Below, piece by piece: positions 34,825 to 44,093 of a stretch of DNA of 64,000 bases; positions within the stretch are counted from its first letter, which is position 1; each line of letters opens with the position of its first letter. The position numbers and the translations under genes are program-made. The notes under the pieces are model-generated. The model was not told where the DNA came from. It did no database searches and saw only the letters and a program-made list of their open reading frames with translations. The stretch is from assembly GCA_007695045.1 (NCBI GenBank), contig REEP01000087.1, positions 62,001 through 126,000 of the forward strand. Reading direction: 5' to 3'. This DNA is from Rhodospirillales bacterium. Its GTDB lineage: Bacteria; Pseudomonadota; Alphaproteobacteria; Rhodospirillales; Defluviicoccaceae.

Positions 34825-36498
34825 ATGCCCCGCTTTCTGCTGACAGGGTTCCGACCCTACCTGATCCTGACCCTGCTGTGCGCCTGCCTGTACGCGCCGG
34901 GTCTCACCACCCTCCCGGTGTTCGATCGCGACGAGGCCCGCTACGTCCAGGCCACTCGGCAGATGCTGGAGACCGGCGACTTTATCGACATCCGTTTCCA
35001 GGAAGAGCCCCGCTACAAGAAGCCGGTGGCGGTGTACTGGCTGCAGGCCGCCACCGTCGCCATGGTGAGCGATGCCACCGCGACGGCGGTCTGGCCCTAC
35101 CGCATCCCGTCGGCGGTCGGGGCGTGGGCCGCAGTGTTGCTGACGTTCGCGTTCGGGGCGCGCCTGTTGGACCGGCGAACGGCACTGCTGGGTGCCGCGC
35201 TGTTGGCATCGTCATTGATGCTGATGCTCGAAGCGCACCAAGCCAAGACCGATGCGGTGCTGCTCGCCGCGACGGTGGCCACCCTCGGAGCGCTCGCGCA
35301 CTTCTACGTGGCGGCGCGCCGGCAGGAACCCCTACCGGCAACGAAGCGCTGGATCGGCGGGATGGCGGCGGTGTTCTGGCTCGCCCTCGGCTTCGGGGTC
35401 CTGGTCAAGGGACCGGTCCTGCCCATGGTGGTGGTCACCACCACGCTGGCACTGGTCGCCTGGGACCGAGACTGGCGCTGGCTGAAGGCGCTGCAACCGC
35501 TCAAGGGTGTCCTCCTGGCGGCGTTGGTGGTGCTGCCATGGGCCGGCGCCATGGTGCTCGAAAGCGGCCTCGCCTTCTTCACCGAGGCGGTGGAAGGAGA
35601 CATCCTGCCGAAACTGATCTCGGGCCACGAAAGCCATGGCGCCCCCCCCGGGTATTATGCGGCGCTGATGGTGGCGTTCTTCTGGCCGGCGTCCCTGTTG
35701 GCGCTGCCGGCGCTGGTGGCGGTGTGGAGCGGGCGGCTGGCACCCGGCGTGCGGTTCTGTCTGGCGTGGCTGATCCCTGCCTGGATCGTCTTCGAACTGG
35801 TTCCGACCAAGCTGCCGCACTACGTCCTGCCCCTCTATCCGGCCCTGGCGTTGCTGACGGCGCATGCCGTGCTCGCCGCGGCGGCGGAAGGTCGCGACGT
35901 CGTCCGGCGCCGCTGGCCGGTCGTCTGGTACGGCGCCTGGGCAGCAGTGGGGATTCTCCTGGCGCTGGCATCGATCGCCGTGCCGGTGGTGCTGGGGGAC
36001 GGCTTTACGGCATGGTCGCTGCCGGCGGCCGCGGCGGCAGCCGGTGCGGCGGCCGCCGGCTTCATCCTGGCCCGACGGCAGCGGCCCTTGCCGGCGCTGC
36101 TGGCGGGCTCGGCACTGGGTGCCCTCGCCCTCGCAGTGATCTTGGAAGGCGTCGTAGTCCGCGCCAGTGATTTGTGGGTCAGCCGCGCCGTCCACGCGGT
36201 GGTGGCCGATCTCGCCCCGGCGCCACGGCCGGCGGTGGCGGTCAGCGGCTTTTCCGAGCCCAGCGTAGTGTTCCTGCTTGGAACGGACACCGTGCTCGGC
36301 GGCGGTTCTGTCGCGGCGGCGCATTTGCTGGATGAGCCCCGCGCTCTTGCGGTGGTGGAGGAGCGCCAGGAGACCGCCTTCCGAGAGTCTTTGGCCGATC
36401 GGGCACAGGCGCTTGAGGCGCTGGCGACGGTCGAAGGCCTGAACTACTCCCGCGGACAGGAGGTCAGCCTCACCGTCTACCGCCTGGGCCCGGAGTAG
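34825..36498 (+). CDS. ArnT-like glycosyltransferase, GT39/GT83 membrane family
   Basis: 557-residue polytopic membrane glycosyltransferase using polyprenyl-phosphate sugar donors on the periplasmic side. FDRDEARYVQATRQMLETGD is the conserved first periplasmic loop with the Asp-Glu catalytic motif. RYKKPVAVYWLQA follows; FGVLVKGPVLPM and ELVPTKLPHYVLPLYPALAL are typical of ArnT. About 12 helices, then a soluble C-terminal domain. ArnT adds aminoarabinose to lipid A; the sugar and acceptor here are unknown. The start lacks a strong ribosome binding site. Confidence 0.9.
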   Translation: MPRFLLTGFRPYLILTLLCACLYAPGLTTLPVFDRDEARYVQATRQMLETGDFIDIRFQEEPRYKKPVAVYWLQAATVAMVSDATATAVWPYRIPSAVGAWAAVLLTFAFGARLLDRRTALLGAALLASSLMLMLEAHQAKTDAVLLAATVATLGALAHFYVAARRQEPLPATKRWIGGMAAVFWLALGFGVLVKGPVLPMVVVTTTLALVAWDRDWRWLKALQPLKGVLLAALVVLPWAGAMVLESGLAFFTEAVEGDILPKLISGHESHGAPPGYYAALMVAFFWPASLLALPALVAVWSGRLAPGVRFCLAWLIPAWIVFELVPTKLPHYVLPLYPALALLTAHAVLAAAAEGRDVVRRRWPVVWYGAWAAVGILLALASIAVPVVLGDGFTAWSLPAAAAAAGAAAAGFILARRQRPLPALLAGSALGALALAVILEGVVVRASDLWVSRAVHAVVADLAPAPRPAVAVSGFSEPSVVFLLGTDTVLGGGSVAAAHLLDEPRALAVVEERQETAFRESLADRAQALEALATVEGLNYSRGQEVSLTVYRLGPE

Positions 36499-36570
36499 CG
36501 CGACGGATCGAAGCCGGTCGGGCGGCCTCGGATCGGCCAGCCCCGGAACGAACGTTTCACGTGCGGCCGG

Positions 36571-37794
36571 CTAACCGGCTGCGGCGACCGCCGGCGCTGC
36601 CGCAGCCGCGGTGTTGCTGCCGGTCGGAGCCGGTTCCCCGGTGGCCCGCAGCAGCCACGACCGCGCCCGAGCCAAGTCGCCATGCTCCGCCTCCTCCAGT
36701 TGGGCCATCAAGCGGCAAACCCGCGGCGGCGCTTGGTCATCGGCGACCGTCTCCAGAGCGGCACGGGCGTCCGCCCATTTCTCCGCTTCCAGGGCCGCTT
36801 CGGCAACCAGCAGCCGACTTTCCAGGTGGCCCGGCTTGAACTCGGCCAGTCGGCGCGCCGCCGCCAGTTTCTGCGTGGCATCCTCGGCCTTCTTGGCTTG
36901 GAAATAGACCGGCACTAGGTCAGGCGCCGGATTGCGCTGCCAAGCATCCTCGATCACGCCGGCGGCCTTGCGGTGACGGTCCTCGGCGAGGCACATTTCC
37001 GCCCAGCGCACCGCCGACGGCACATGCCCGGGCAGCGCCTTGTAGGCCCGTCGCGCCCAGCGCAGAGCTTCGAAACCGTCCCCTTTCAAGCTCTGCTGAT
37101 AGTAAAGGTTGGCCTTCTCCGCGCCGGACTGGCTGGCCGGGATCAGCTTCATCTTCACAGCTTCGTCCAGGGTCAGCGCGGCATCGCCCCACTCCCCGGT
37201 CCGCTTCTGCAGGTCGTAGAGGGTCTGCATCACCCATTCACTGTGGGGGTTGAGGCGGTAGGCCCGGCGCGCCAGCGTCAAGGCTTCGGCCCAGTCCTCC
37301 CGCTTGATCGCCTGGAGAAGCAGCCCGCGTACGCCCAGGAATTCCGTCGCTGGCTGCTCGCTCATCGTCTGGAAGAAGCGTCGTGCCGCCTGCTCGTCGC
37401 CTTCCATCTGCGCCGCCTGGGCTGACAGCAGCATGGTCAGCGGCGGATCGTTGAGGTATTCGGTGGCGCGGCGCGCCTGACGACGGGCGGTTTCGGCATC
37501 TCCGGCGGCAACCGCGACGAGCCCCCGACTCAACGCGGCATAGCCGCGGCGGCGACGGCGATCCCGACGAAAGCGCCCGAGCCATTTCGGTGCGCTCCAC
37601 ACCGACCACCACACCCGATAGAGCAGTGCCACCACAGCGGCGAATAACAGCACGGCCGCCGCCAGCACGGCCGCCGAGGTGTCGACGCGGTAGTCCTGCC
37701 ATTCGAGCGTCACCGCGCCCGGATGGCCCGCGAGCCAGCCGGCGACCAGCGCGACGACACCGATGACAATCAGGAACAGGCCCCAGCGCAGCAT
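36571..37794 (-). CDS. hemY: HemY-like TPR membrane protein
   Basis: 407-residue protein. Two N-terminal helices (about 5-25 and 42-63) are followed by the HemY_N domain (WWSVWSAPKWLGRFRRDRRR, GYAALSRGLVAVAAGD). TPR repeats follow (LTLARRAYRLNPHSEW, GFEALRWARRAYKALPGHVP). Bacterial HemY of this type is not protoporphyrinogen oxidase; it is an inner-membrane protein of unclear function linked to heme genes. The Pro/Ala-rich tail is low complexity. Begins 4 nt after the Mic60 gene stop. Confidence 0.93.
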   Translation of the reverse strand: MLRWGLFLIVIGVVALVAGWLAGHPGAVTLEWQDYRVDTSAAVLAAAVLLFAAVVALLYRVWWSVWSAPKWLGRFRRDRRRRRGYAALSRGLVAVAAGDAETARRQARRATEYLNDPPLTMLLSAQAAQMEGDEQAARRFFQTMSEQPATEFLGVRGLLLQAIKREDWAEALTLARRAYRLNPHSEWVMQTLYDLQKRTGEWGDAALTLDEAVKMKLIPASQSGAEKANLYYQQSLKGDGFEALRWARRAYKALPGHVPSAVRWAEMCLAEDRHRKAAGVIEDAWQRNPAPDLVPVYFQAKKAEDATQKLAAARRLAEFKPGHLESRLLVAEAALEAEKWADARAALETVADDQAPPRVCRLMAQLEEAEHGDLARARSWLLRATGEPAPTGSNTAAAAAPAVAAAG

Positions 37795-37798
37795 CGGA

Positions 37799-39298
37799 TC
37801 AGCCCTCCTCCGCTGCCAGCGACGAAATCGCCCGGAGGCGCAGTTCCGCCAGGGCCCGATCCGTCTCGAGACGGGCTCGGGCATCGGCGATCCACGACGC
37901 AGCGGCCTCGGCCGCCCGGCCCTCCAACTCGGACAGTGCGTCCACGGTTGCCGCCAAGTCGCCAGCCTGCAGACGCTGCCACGCCACCTGGAGGATCGCG
38001 TCCACCCCGCCTTTCTCGAGAGCGGCCTCACCGGTGCGCCGCACCGTCACCAGCCCCTGAAGGCGATTGACCGTGGTTTCCAACCAGCCGTCTCCCTCCT
38101 GGAAACGGCTTGCCTGTTTGACGGCGTCTGCCATCTCGGGGAACCGGCGGTACAGATCCGCGAACGTTGGGACGCCCTCATCGGCGTGCGCGTCCAGAAC
38201 CCCCCAACTCTCACTCTCCCGCACAGCGGTCGGCACGACCTGAGCCATGCTCTCCAGGTCCTCGCGGAAGGGGCGTGAGGTCGAAATGGCGTCGTCCAGA
38301 CGGTTGAGCGTCAACGCCGTGGCCGCAGCTCCGGCGCTGATCGCATGGGCGGAGACCGCCTTCTCCTCAACCTGATCGATGCGTGCACGAAGACGGGCCA
38401 GTTGATCCAGCTCCAGCTCCAGCTGACCGAGCCTACGGTCCAGGCGGCCGATCACCGGGGCATCCTCGTCGATCACGGGGACAGCATCCTGCACCGCAGC
38501 GATACTTTGCTCCAGGTCCTGGACTCTGCCGATGGCGGTTTCCAGATGTGCACGGAGAGTCTCCGCTTCGTCCCTCAGTGCGGCCAAAGCCGCCGGTTCC
38601 GGCATCTCCTGCTGCACGGTCCGCTGCAGGTCGGCCATGCGCTCCTCGAGCGCGGCCAGTCTCGCCTCCCGTTCATCGTCGGGCAGAGCGGCCTCAAGAT
38701 AGGGGGCCACATAAGGCGACCAGTGCGGCCAAGTGAAATAGCCGCCGGCGCCCACGATGATCACCGCGGCGACCATCACCAGCAAAGTGGTCAGGCAGCC
38801 GCCGCGCCGCTTCGGAGCCGCAGTCGGCTTGGGCGGTTGCCCGGCGCCGCCCGCCGACGCCCCGGCCGGTGACGCTTGGCCCGGCTTGTCCCCGGGCTTG
38901 CCCGGCCCTGGCCCCGTTGCCGATGTGGCTGTCGCAGCGCCCGGCTTGGCCGTTTCGGTGCCCGGCTTGGTGTTCCCCGTGGCGGCCTTGCCGCTGCCTT
39001 TCGGTTCATCACCTTTCTGAGATCCCTTGCCGGAAGCAGGAGCCTCCGTCGACGGCTTAGCGACGTCCTTTGAGGGGGGCTCCTGACCGGATCCTTTGCC
39101 GACGCCCGACCACGGCTGGGCGGCCGGCTTCGTGTCCGCCTTACCGCCTTCCGGCGCACCGCCGGCCGATGGTGGCACTTCCGGCTTTGCGCCCGGGGTG
39201 CCGGACGTCTTGCCCTCGGCGCCCCCCGCGCCGCCGGCCCGGCCCGACGGCGTCTCATCCTTGGCGCCAGGCTCGTTCTTCCTGGGATCCTCAGTCAT
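37799..39298 (-). CDS. Mitofilin/Mic60 family protein
   Basis: 499 residues. The first 165 are cytoplasmic, Gly/Pro/Lys/Ala-rich and disordered. One membrane helix (about 168-190, CLTTLLVMVAAVIIVGAGGY) follows, then a periplasmic coiled coil (about 205-335: AALEERMADLQRTVQQE, RLGQLELELDQLARLRARID). The mitofilin C-terminal domain includes DLYRRFPEMADAVKQASRF and VDALSELEGRAAEAAASWI. It lies between hemD and hemY, the known alphaproteobacterial Mic60 position. The family shapes intracytoplasmic membranes and contacts the outer membrane. AAAGGGATGGGGG precedes the ATG. Confidence 0.9.
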   Translation of the reverse strand: MTEDPRKNEPGAKDETPSGRAGGAGGAEGKTSGTPGAKPEVPPSAGGAPEGGKADTKPAAQPWSGVGKGSGQEPPSKDVAKPSTEAPASGKGSQKGDEPKGSGKAATGNTKPGTETAKPGAATATSATGPGPGKPGDKPGQASPAGASAGGAGQPPKPTAAPKRRGGCLTTLLVMVAAVIIVGAGGYFTWPHWSPYVAPYLEAALPDDEREARLAALEERMADLQRTVQQEMPEPAALAALRDEAETLRAHLETAIGRVQDLEQSIAAVQDAVPVIDEDAPVIGRLDRRLGQLELELDQLARLRARIDQVEEKAVSAHAISAGAAATALTLNRLDDAISTSRPFREDLESMAQVVPTAVRESESWGVLDAHADEGVPTFADLYRRFPEMADAVKQASRFQEGDGWLETTVNRLQGLVTVRRTGEAALEKGGVDAILQVAWQRLQAGDLAATVDALSELEGRAAEAAASWIADARARLETDRALAELRLRAISSLAAEEG

Positions 39299-39345
39299 CC
39301 CCCATCCCTTTGACACAATGGCATTTCGCTACGGATGGCTGAACA

Positions 39346-40107
39346 CTAGCAGGGAAATGGACGGCGTGGGGAGACAAAATGCGGATCCGCCCGGCCGAGG
39401 GCGGCCGCGACGATAACATCGACCAACACATCACTTCGCGGTGCCGCGGCCACGACCATGCGCGCGCAGCGCAACCCTGCCGCCGCATCCGCAACCGCCG
39501 GGCTCAGGCAGAACGCAATCACACCGGCCAAGGCCGGTGCGAGCCCCGCCCGGTCGACCAGGTCCGCAAAGGTTCGCGCGGTACGGGCCGAGTACAGCAC
39601 GACGCCGTCGATGGTGCCCGCGGACAGCGTTGCGATCGCTTCGGGTGGAAGCCCCCGCGCACGGCGGGCCTGGTACAGGATCTCCCGACGGACCGTGTAG
39701 CCGGCTGCATCCAGTGCACCGGCCAGGTCGCCGGCGACGGCTGTCCCGGCCATGTGCACCAGCGTACCGGCCTCGGGATCCAGCTCGGCCGACACCCGGG
39801 CCGCGAGACTGACCACGTCCCCGCCGGCGACGTGCACCCGCGAAAAGCCGGCACGCCGGGCCTCCTCTGCCGTGGCCGGTCCCACCGCGTACACCGGCAG
39901 GTCACGGTGCGTCTCCCGACGTGCGAACGCGCGGACACCGTTGGCGCTCGTGGCCAGCAATGCCTGCACCCCGTCCAGGGCGACCGGCGGCCCGGCCAGG
40001 AAGACGATTTCCAGCATCGGCGCGATCAGCGACCGGATCCCATGCCCGGCCAGGGCCCGGGCCAGTAACTCGGCGTCGTCCCGGGGGCGGGTGATGAGCA
40101 CCCGCAT
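39346..40107 (-). CDS. hemD: Uroporphyrinogen-III synthase
   Basis: 253-residue cytosolic enzyme closing and inverting ring D of hydroxymethylbilane. The N-terminus MRVLITRPRDDAELLARALA, LLATSANGVRAFARR, the YAVGPATAEEARRAGF motif and VVLYSARTARTFADLV fit the HemD two-lobe fold. The start shares one base with the hemC stop (TGATG), so both heme enzymes are translated together. Confidence 0.95.
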   Translation of the reverse strand: MRVLITRPRDDAELLARALAGHGIRSLIAPMLEIVFLAGPPVALDGVQALLATSANGVRAFARRETHRDLPVYAVGPATAEEARRAGFSRVHVAGGDVVSLAARVSAELDPEAGTLVHMAGTAVAGDLAGALDAAGYTVRREILYQARRARGLPPEAIATLSAGTIDGVVLYSARTARTFADLVDRAGLAPALAGVIAFCLSPAVADAAAGLRCARMVVAAAPRSDVLVDVIVAAALGRADPHFVSPRRPFPC

Positions 40108-41039
40108 CAGCCTGCCTCGGCCAGGAACCCGGGACCGGCGCGCCGCTTCAAGGCCTCACCCACGGCGTGCCCCAGGTCTTCCGGCTCTGCCGGGCGCCCG
40201 ATCTGTGCATCCGCGATCACATCGCTGCCGTCCGGCCGGGCAACCAGCCCGCGCAGATGCAAGAGGTGGCCGTCGGCTTCCGCCAAGCCGCCGATCGGGG
40301 TGCGGCATGACCCGTCCAGCACCGCCAGCATCGCCCGTTCGGCCCGGATGCAGGCATGCGACAGCGCATCATCGCAGGCCGCCAGCCGGGCCCGGGTGGC
40401 CTGATCGGCCTCGCGGCAGGTGACCGCGATCGCCCCCTGCCCCACCGCCGGCAGCATCTCCGCCGGATCGATCACCGCCGACGCGCCATCGGCGAGTCCG
40501 AGACGGCGAAGCCCGGCGAGAGCCAGGAAGGTCGCATCGACGGCACCGTCCTCAACTTGCGCGATCCGCCTGGCCACATTGCCCCTGAGGACCCGAATCC
40601 GCAGGTCGGGACGGTGCCGGAGCACCTGAGCCTGGCGGCGCAGGGACGCCGTGCCGACGGTGCCGCCTGGCGGCAGTTCCGCAATGGTGCGGGCCTGCCG
40701 GGCGATCAGCACGTCCCGCGGGTCCTCCCGCGGCAACACGGCGGCGAGCACGATGCCGTCCGGCAATTGCGTCGGCAGGTCCTTGCACGAATGCACGGCC
40801 GCGTCGATCTCACCCTCCAGAAGCGCGGTATCGATCTCCTTGGTGAACAGCCCTTTCCCGCCGACATCGGCGAGCGCTCGGTCGACGATGCGGTCGCCGC
40901 TGGTGACGATAGTGACCACCGCCACGGCATCCGCTTCGGCCAACTCCGGCACGCGCTGGCTCAGCGCATCCTGCACCAGTGCACACTGGGCCAGGGCCAA
41001 CGGGCTCTTGCGGGTGCCCAGGCGAAGCAATGCGGGCAT
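40107..41039 (-). CDS. hemC: Porphobilinogen deaminase (hydroxymethylbilane synthase)
   Basis: 310-residue cytosolic enzyme joining four porphobilinogens. LRLGTRKSPLALAQ starts the protein; GGKGLFTKEIDTALLEGEID, AVHSCKDLPTQLPDG and RVLRGNVARRIAQVE follow. The cofactor-binding cysteine is in DGSCRTPIGGLAE. The start at 41039 has GGAG 6 nt upstream. The frame is open far upstream without similarity. Divergent from tsaD with a 114-bp gap. Confidence 0.97.
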   Translation of the reverse strand: MPALLRLGTRKSPLALAQCALVQDALSQRVPELAEADAVAVVTIVTSGDRIVDRALADVGGKGLFTKEIDTALLEGEIDAAVHSCKDLPTQLPDGIVLAAVLPREDPRDVLIARQARTIAELPPGGTVGTASLRRQAQVLRHRPDLRIRVLRGNVARRIAQVEDGAVDATFLALAGLRRLGLADGASAVIDPAEMLPAVGQGAIAVTCREADQATRARLAACDDALSHACIRAERAMLAVLDGSCRTPIGGLAEADGHLLHLRGLVARPDGSDVIADAQIGRPAEPEDLGHAVGEALKRRAGPGFLAEAG

Positions 41040-41153
41040 GGAGGCTCCGGTGTCTCGGTCGTCCTGGTTGAAAACCTGTGCCGAGACTAATGTGGGCATG
41101 AACGGCAGGCAAACACGCAGCGCACCAACAACCATGACGGGACACACCACGCC

Positions 41154-42197
41154 ATGATCGTTCTCGGACTGGAGACCAGTTGCGACGAGACCGCCGCCGC
41201 GCTGGTGGACGACAGCCGCCGGATCCGGGCCGAGCGGCTGTTCTCCCAACTGGAAGCGCACCGGCCGTTCGGCGGTGTGGTGCCGGAAGTGGCGGCCCGC
41301 GCCCATCTGGAGATGTTGGACGGGCTGATCACCGAAGTGATGGACGAGGCCGGGCTGAATTTCACGGACCTCGACGGCGTCGCCGCCACCGCCGGCCCGG
41401 GCCTGATCGGCGGCCTGATCGTCGGCGTGATGACGGGCAAGGCGATCTCGGCGGTCCACGCGAAGCCGTTCATCGCGGTCAACCACCTGGAGGCCCACGC
41501 GCTCACCCCTCGCCTCACCGCAGGCATCGCCTTTCCTTACCTCGTTCTCCTGGTCTCCGGCGGCCACTGCCAGCTCTTGCTGGCGGAAGCAGTCGGCCGC
41601 TATCGCCGACTCGGCACCACTCTGGACGATGCCTTGGGCGAAGCGTTCGACAAAGCGGCCAAGGCCGTGGGCCTCGGGTATCCCGGCGGGCCGGCGGTGG
41701 AGCGCTGGGCCCGTGCCGGCGATCCCGCACGCTTCCGCCTGCCCCGCCCGATGTTGGGCCGGCCGGACTGTCATTTCTCGTTTTCGGGTCTCAAGACGGC
41801 GGTGGTGCAGACCGTGGAGGCACTGCCGCCGGGTCCGCTCAGCGACACCGATCTCGCCGACCTCTGCGCCAGCTTTCAGGCGGCGGCGGGCGACTCCCTG
41901 GTGGACCGGACTCGCGCCGCCATCGGCATGGTGGCAGCCCGCACCCTGGTGGTGGTCGGAGGCGTCGCCGCCAACAGCTACCTCCGCGGCCGGCTCCAGG
42001 CACTGAGCGAAAGCCTTGGGGTGCGCCTGGTGGCCCCGCCCCAGCGCCTGTGCACCGACAACGGCGCGATGATCGCCTGGGCCGGGATCGAACGCCTCCG
42101 CCTCGGCCTGACCGACGCGCTGGACGTGGCCCCACGGCCCCGCTGGCCGCTGGACCCGGAAGCCGAGCCGGTCGCCTTCGCCGGGGTGAAGGCCTGA
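41154..42197 (+). CDS. tsaD: tRNA N6-adenosine threonylcarbamoyltransferase
   Basis: 347-residue ASKHA-fold protein that makes t6A37 in tRNA with TsaB and TsaE. It starts with [16 protein letters not shown]. The metal-binding motif is HLEAH (in [12 protein letters not shown]). [44 protein letters not shown] and [12 protein letters not shown] (metal Asp) are present. Divergence from hemC is common in alphaproteobacteria; the usual gpsA neighbour is absent here. Confidence 0.97.
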   Translation: MIVLGLETSCDETAAALVDDSRRIRAERLFSQLEAHRPFGGVVPEVAARAHLEMLDGLITEVMDEAGLNFTDLDGVAATAGPGLIGGLIVGVMTGKAISAVHAKPFIAVNHLEAHALTPRLTAGIAFPYLVLLVSGGHCQLLLAEAVGRYRRLGTTLDDALGEAFDKAAKAVGLGYPGGPAVERWARAGDPARFRLPRPMLGRPDCHFSFSGLKTAVVQTVEALPPGPLSDTDLADLCASFQAAAGDSLVDRTRAAIGMVAARTLVVVGGVAANSYLRGRLQALSESLGVRLVAPPQRLCTDNGAMIAWAGIERLRLGLTDALDVAPRPRWPLDPEAEPVAFAGVKA

Positions 42198-42212
42198 GCG
42201 TCACGCCCCGGT

Positions 42213-42767
42213 TCAGGGCAGACCCACGAGGTACAGCGCAAACACGGCCATGGCGATGGCCAAGGCGATCCACATTGGGACGGGCAACAGCCGGGTGGCT
42301 GCCGGCACTGCCGGCGCCGCCGCTTGCGGTTCGGTCAGGGCGACGTTGAGGTTGCTGAAGAAGGTGTCGGCCATCTGGCGCGCGGCCTGGTCCACTACGC
42401 GGCCGCCCATCTGGGCGAGCTTGCCGCCCACCGTGGCATCGACGGTGTAGTGGAGGCAGGTCGCTCCATCGACGGGTTCCAGTCGGACGTCGGCGCCGCC
42501 GCGCACGAAGCCGGCGGCGCCCCCCTGCCCTTCGCCGCTGATGCGGTAGCGGTGCGGCGGCTCCATGTCGGACAAGGTGATCTTGCCCTTGAATCGAGCC
42601 TGTACCGGCCCGACCCGGACGGCCGCTGCCGCCTGGAATGCCGTATCGCTCAGCTTTTCCAGCGTTTCACAGCCGGGAATGCAGCCTTTCAGGATGTCCG
42701 GATCGTTGAGCGCGGCCCACACCGCCGCCGGCGGCCGGGCGATCCGCTGCTCACCTTGCATGCGCAT
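42213..42767 (-). CDS. CoxG-like SRPBCC protein with C-terminal membrane anchor
   Basis: 184-residue CO-dehydrogenase-subunit-G family protein. The SRPBCC fold is shown by IARPPAAVWAALNDPDILKG, CIPGCETLEKL, VRVGPVQARFKGKITLSD and LHYTVDATVGGKLAQMGGRV. The C-terminal 25 residues form a membrane helix (PMWIALAIAMAVFALYLVGL). In CO dehydrogenase systems CoxG recruits the enzyme to the membrane; no molybdenum hydroxylase genes lie here, so the partner is elsewhere or different. Start 42767 or 42761. Confidence 0.88.
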   Translation of the reverse strand: MRMQGEQRIARPPAAVWAALNDPDILKGCIPGCETLEKLSDTAFQAAAAVRVGPVQARFKGKITLSDMEPPHRYRISGEGQGGAAGFVRGGADVRLEPVDGATCLHYTVDATVGGKLAQMGGRVVDQAARQMADTFFSNLNVALTEPQAAAPAVPAATRLLPVPMWIALAIAMAVFALYLVGLP

Positions 42768-42875
42768 CGACGGTGTCCCCTTCCCATTGGCGACGGCGGC
42801 GGTATCTTACCGGCGGGAACCTGAAGCCAACAAGCCGATGCCCTTGGCGTGGCGCCGCAAGCGAGGACGACATCC

Positions 42876-43169
42876 ATGACCGGCAAGCCCGACGATCCCA
42901 CCGTCGCCGCCCTGGAACGGGACCTGGCCAAGGCCGAAGCGGCTCTGGCCGCCTCGGGGAGCGGCTCGCTGGCCAACCTGGAATGCCGGCTGGCCGACCT
43001 GCAGCAGCGCTACCTGGCGACACCGGCCCGAAGCCTGGAGGACCTTGAAAGCCGCCTCCGCGTCATCCGGGAGGTTGTGGCCGGCATGGGAGAGGCCGGT
43101 TACCTGCTCCATCTGGTGGACGCCGCCCTGACGGACGTCCGTGCCTTGAGGGACCGCGATGAAGGGTGA
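42876..43169 (+). CDS. Small coiled-coil hypothetical protein
   Basis: 97 residues, soluble, no family recognised. Two heptad-like segments (VAALERDLAKAEAALAAS, SLEDLESRLRVIREVVAGM) suggest helical hairpins. A GAGGA box lies about 9 nt before the ATG. It lies between the CoxG-like gene (divergent) and the TauE/SafE permease gene (75 nt downstream), and codon use is normal for this genome. Confidence 0.55.
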   Translation: MTGKPDDPTVAALERDLAKAEAALAASGSGSLANLECRLADLQQRYLATPARSLEDLESRLRVIREVVAGMGEAGYLLHLVDAALTDVRALRDRDEG

Positions 43170-43244
43170 TCCGCCGCGCGTCCGGCCCGCCCGTCACCGC
43201 CCGACGCGGCCAACCCGACCGATCCATCCGTCCGTGACCGCGCC

Positions 43245-44093
43245 GTGATCGAAGCCCTCGGCGCCGATCTCGAAGTGGCGCTCCTCCTGTTCGCCGCCGC
43301 CATCGGCACCGGCCTAGCTGCCGGGGTTCTCGCCGGGCTGCTGGGGGTGGGCGGTGGCATCGTCATCGTCCCGATGTTGTACTGGCTGTTGCCGGTAGCC
43401 GGGGTTGACGAGAGCGTGCGCATGCATCTCGCCGTCGGCACCTCGCTCGCAACCATCATTCCCACCGCCATAGTATCCGCTTTGGCGCACCGGCGCCGCG
43501 GCGCGGTGGATATCGATCTGCTCCGCACCTACGCCCCCGGTATCGTCGTCGGGGTGCTGATCGGGGCCGCGTTCGGGGTGCGCGCCGGCGGGTCGGTGCT
43601 GACCCTGATTTTCGCCACCGTGGCCCTGGTGATCGCGGCCGACATGGCGTTGCGCCGCAATCAGGTGCAGGTGGCACCACGGCCCGTGCGCGGACTCGCC
43701 GCCCAGGGCATCGGTGCTGTCATTGGTGCGGTCTCGGCGGTCATGGGGATCGGCGGCGGGACGTTGAGCGTGCCGGCCTTCACCTTGATGGGTGTGCCCG
43801 TGCACCGGGCGGTCGGCACCGCCGCCGCCATCGGCCTGATCATCGCCATACCCGGTGCGATCGGCTTCATGCTGGGCGGACTCGACGATCCGCACCTGCC
43901 GCCCGGCAGCGTCGGCTATGTCAACCTGCTCGCCTTCCTGGCCATCGTGCCGGCAACCATGCTGGCGGCACCCCATGGCGTCCGCCTGGCCCATGCCATC
44001 TCGCCCAAGGCCCTGCGCCTCGCCTTCGCCTTCTTCCTGTTGGTCACGGCGCTCAGGATGTTCCAGAACACGCTGGTCGGAGGCGGCGGATGA
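43245..44093 (+). CDS. TauE/SafE family permease
   Basis: 282-residue membrane protein with about eight helices in two inverted halves. Each half has the family's glycine-rich motif: AGLLGVGGGIVIVPMLYWLL (about 30-49) and AVMGIGGGTLSVPAFTLMGV (about 166-185). Members move sulfite, sulfoacetate or other organic anions. The start is a GTG at 43245. It overlaps the following methyltransferase gene by 4 nt (ATGA). Confidence 0.92.
   Translation: MIEALGADLEVALLLFAAAIGTGLAAGVLAGLLGVGGGIVIVPMLYWLLPVAGVDESVRMHLAVGTSLATIIPTAIVSALAHRRRGAVDIDLLRTYAPGIVVGVLIGAAFGVRAGGSVLTLIFATVALVIAADMALRRNQVQVAPRPVRGLAAQGIGAVIGAVSAVMGIGGGTLSVPAFTLMGVPVHRAVGTAAAIGLIIAIPGAIGFMLGGLDDPHLPPGSVGYVNLLAFLAIVPATMLAAPHGVRLAHAISPKALRLAFAFFLLVTALRMFQNTLVGGGG

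Noticed and set aside
40107-41774. Long 5' extension of hemC to 555 codons
   Set aside because: The extra 245 codons have no family similarity and would overlap tsaD antisense; hemC starts at 41039 with a ribosome binding site.
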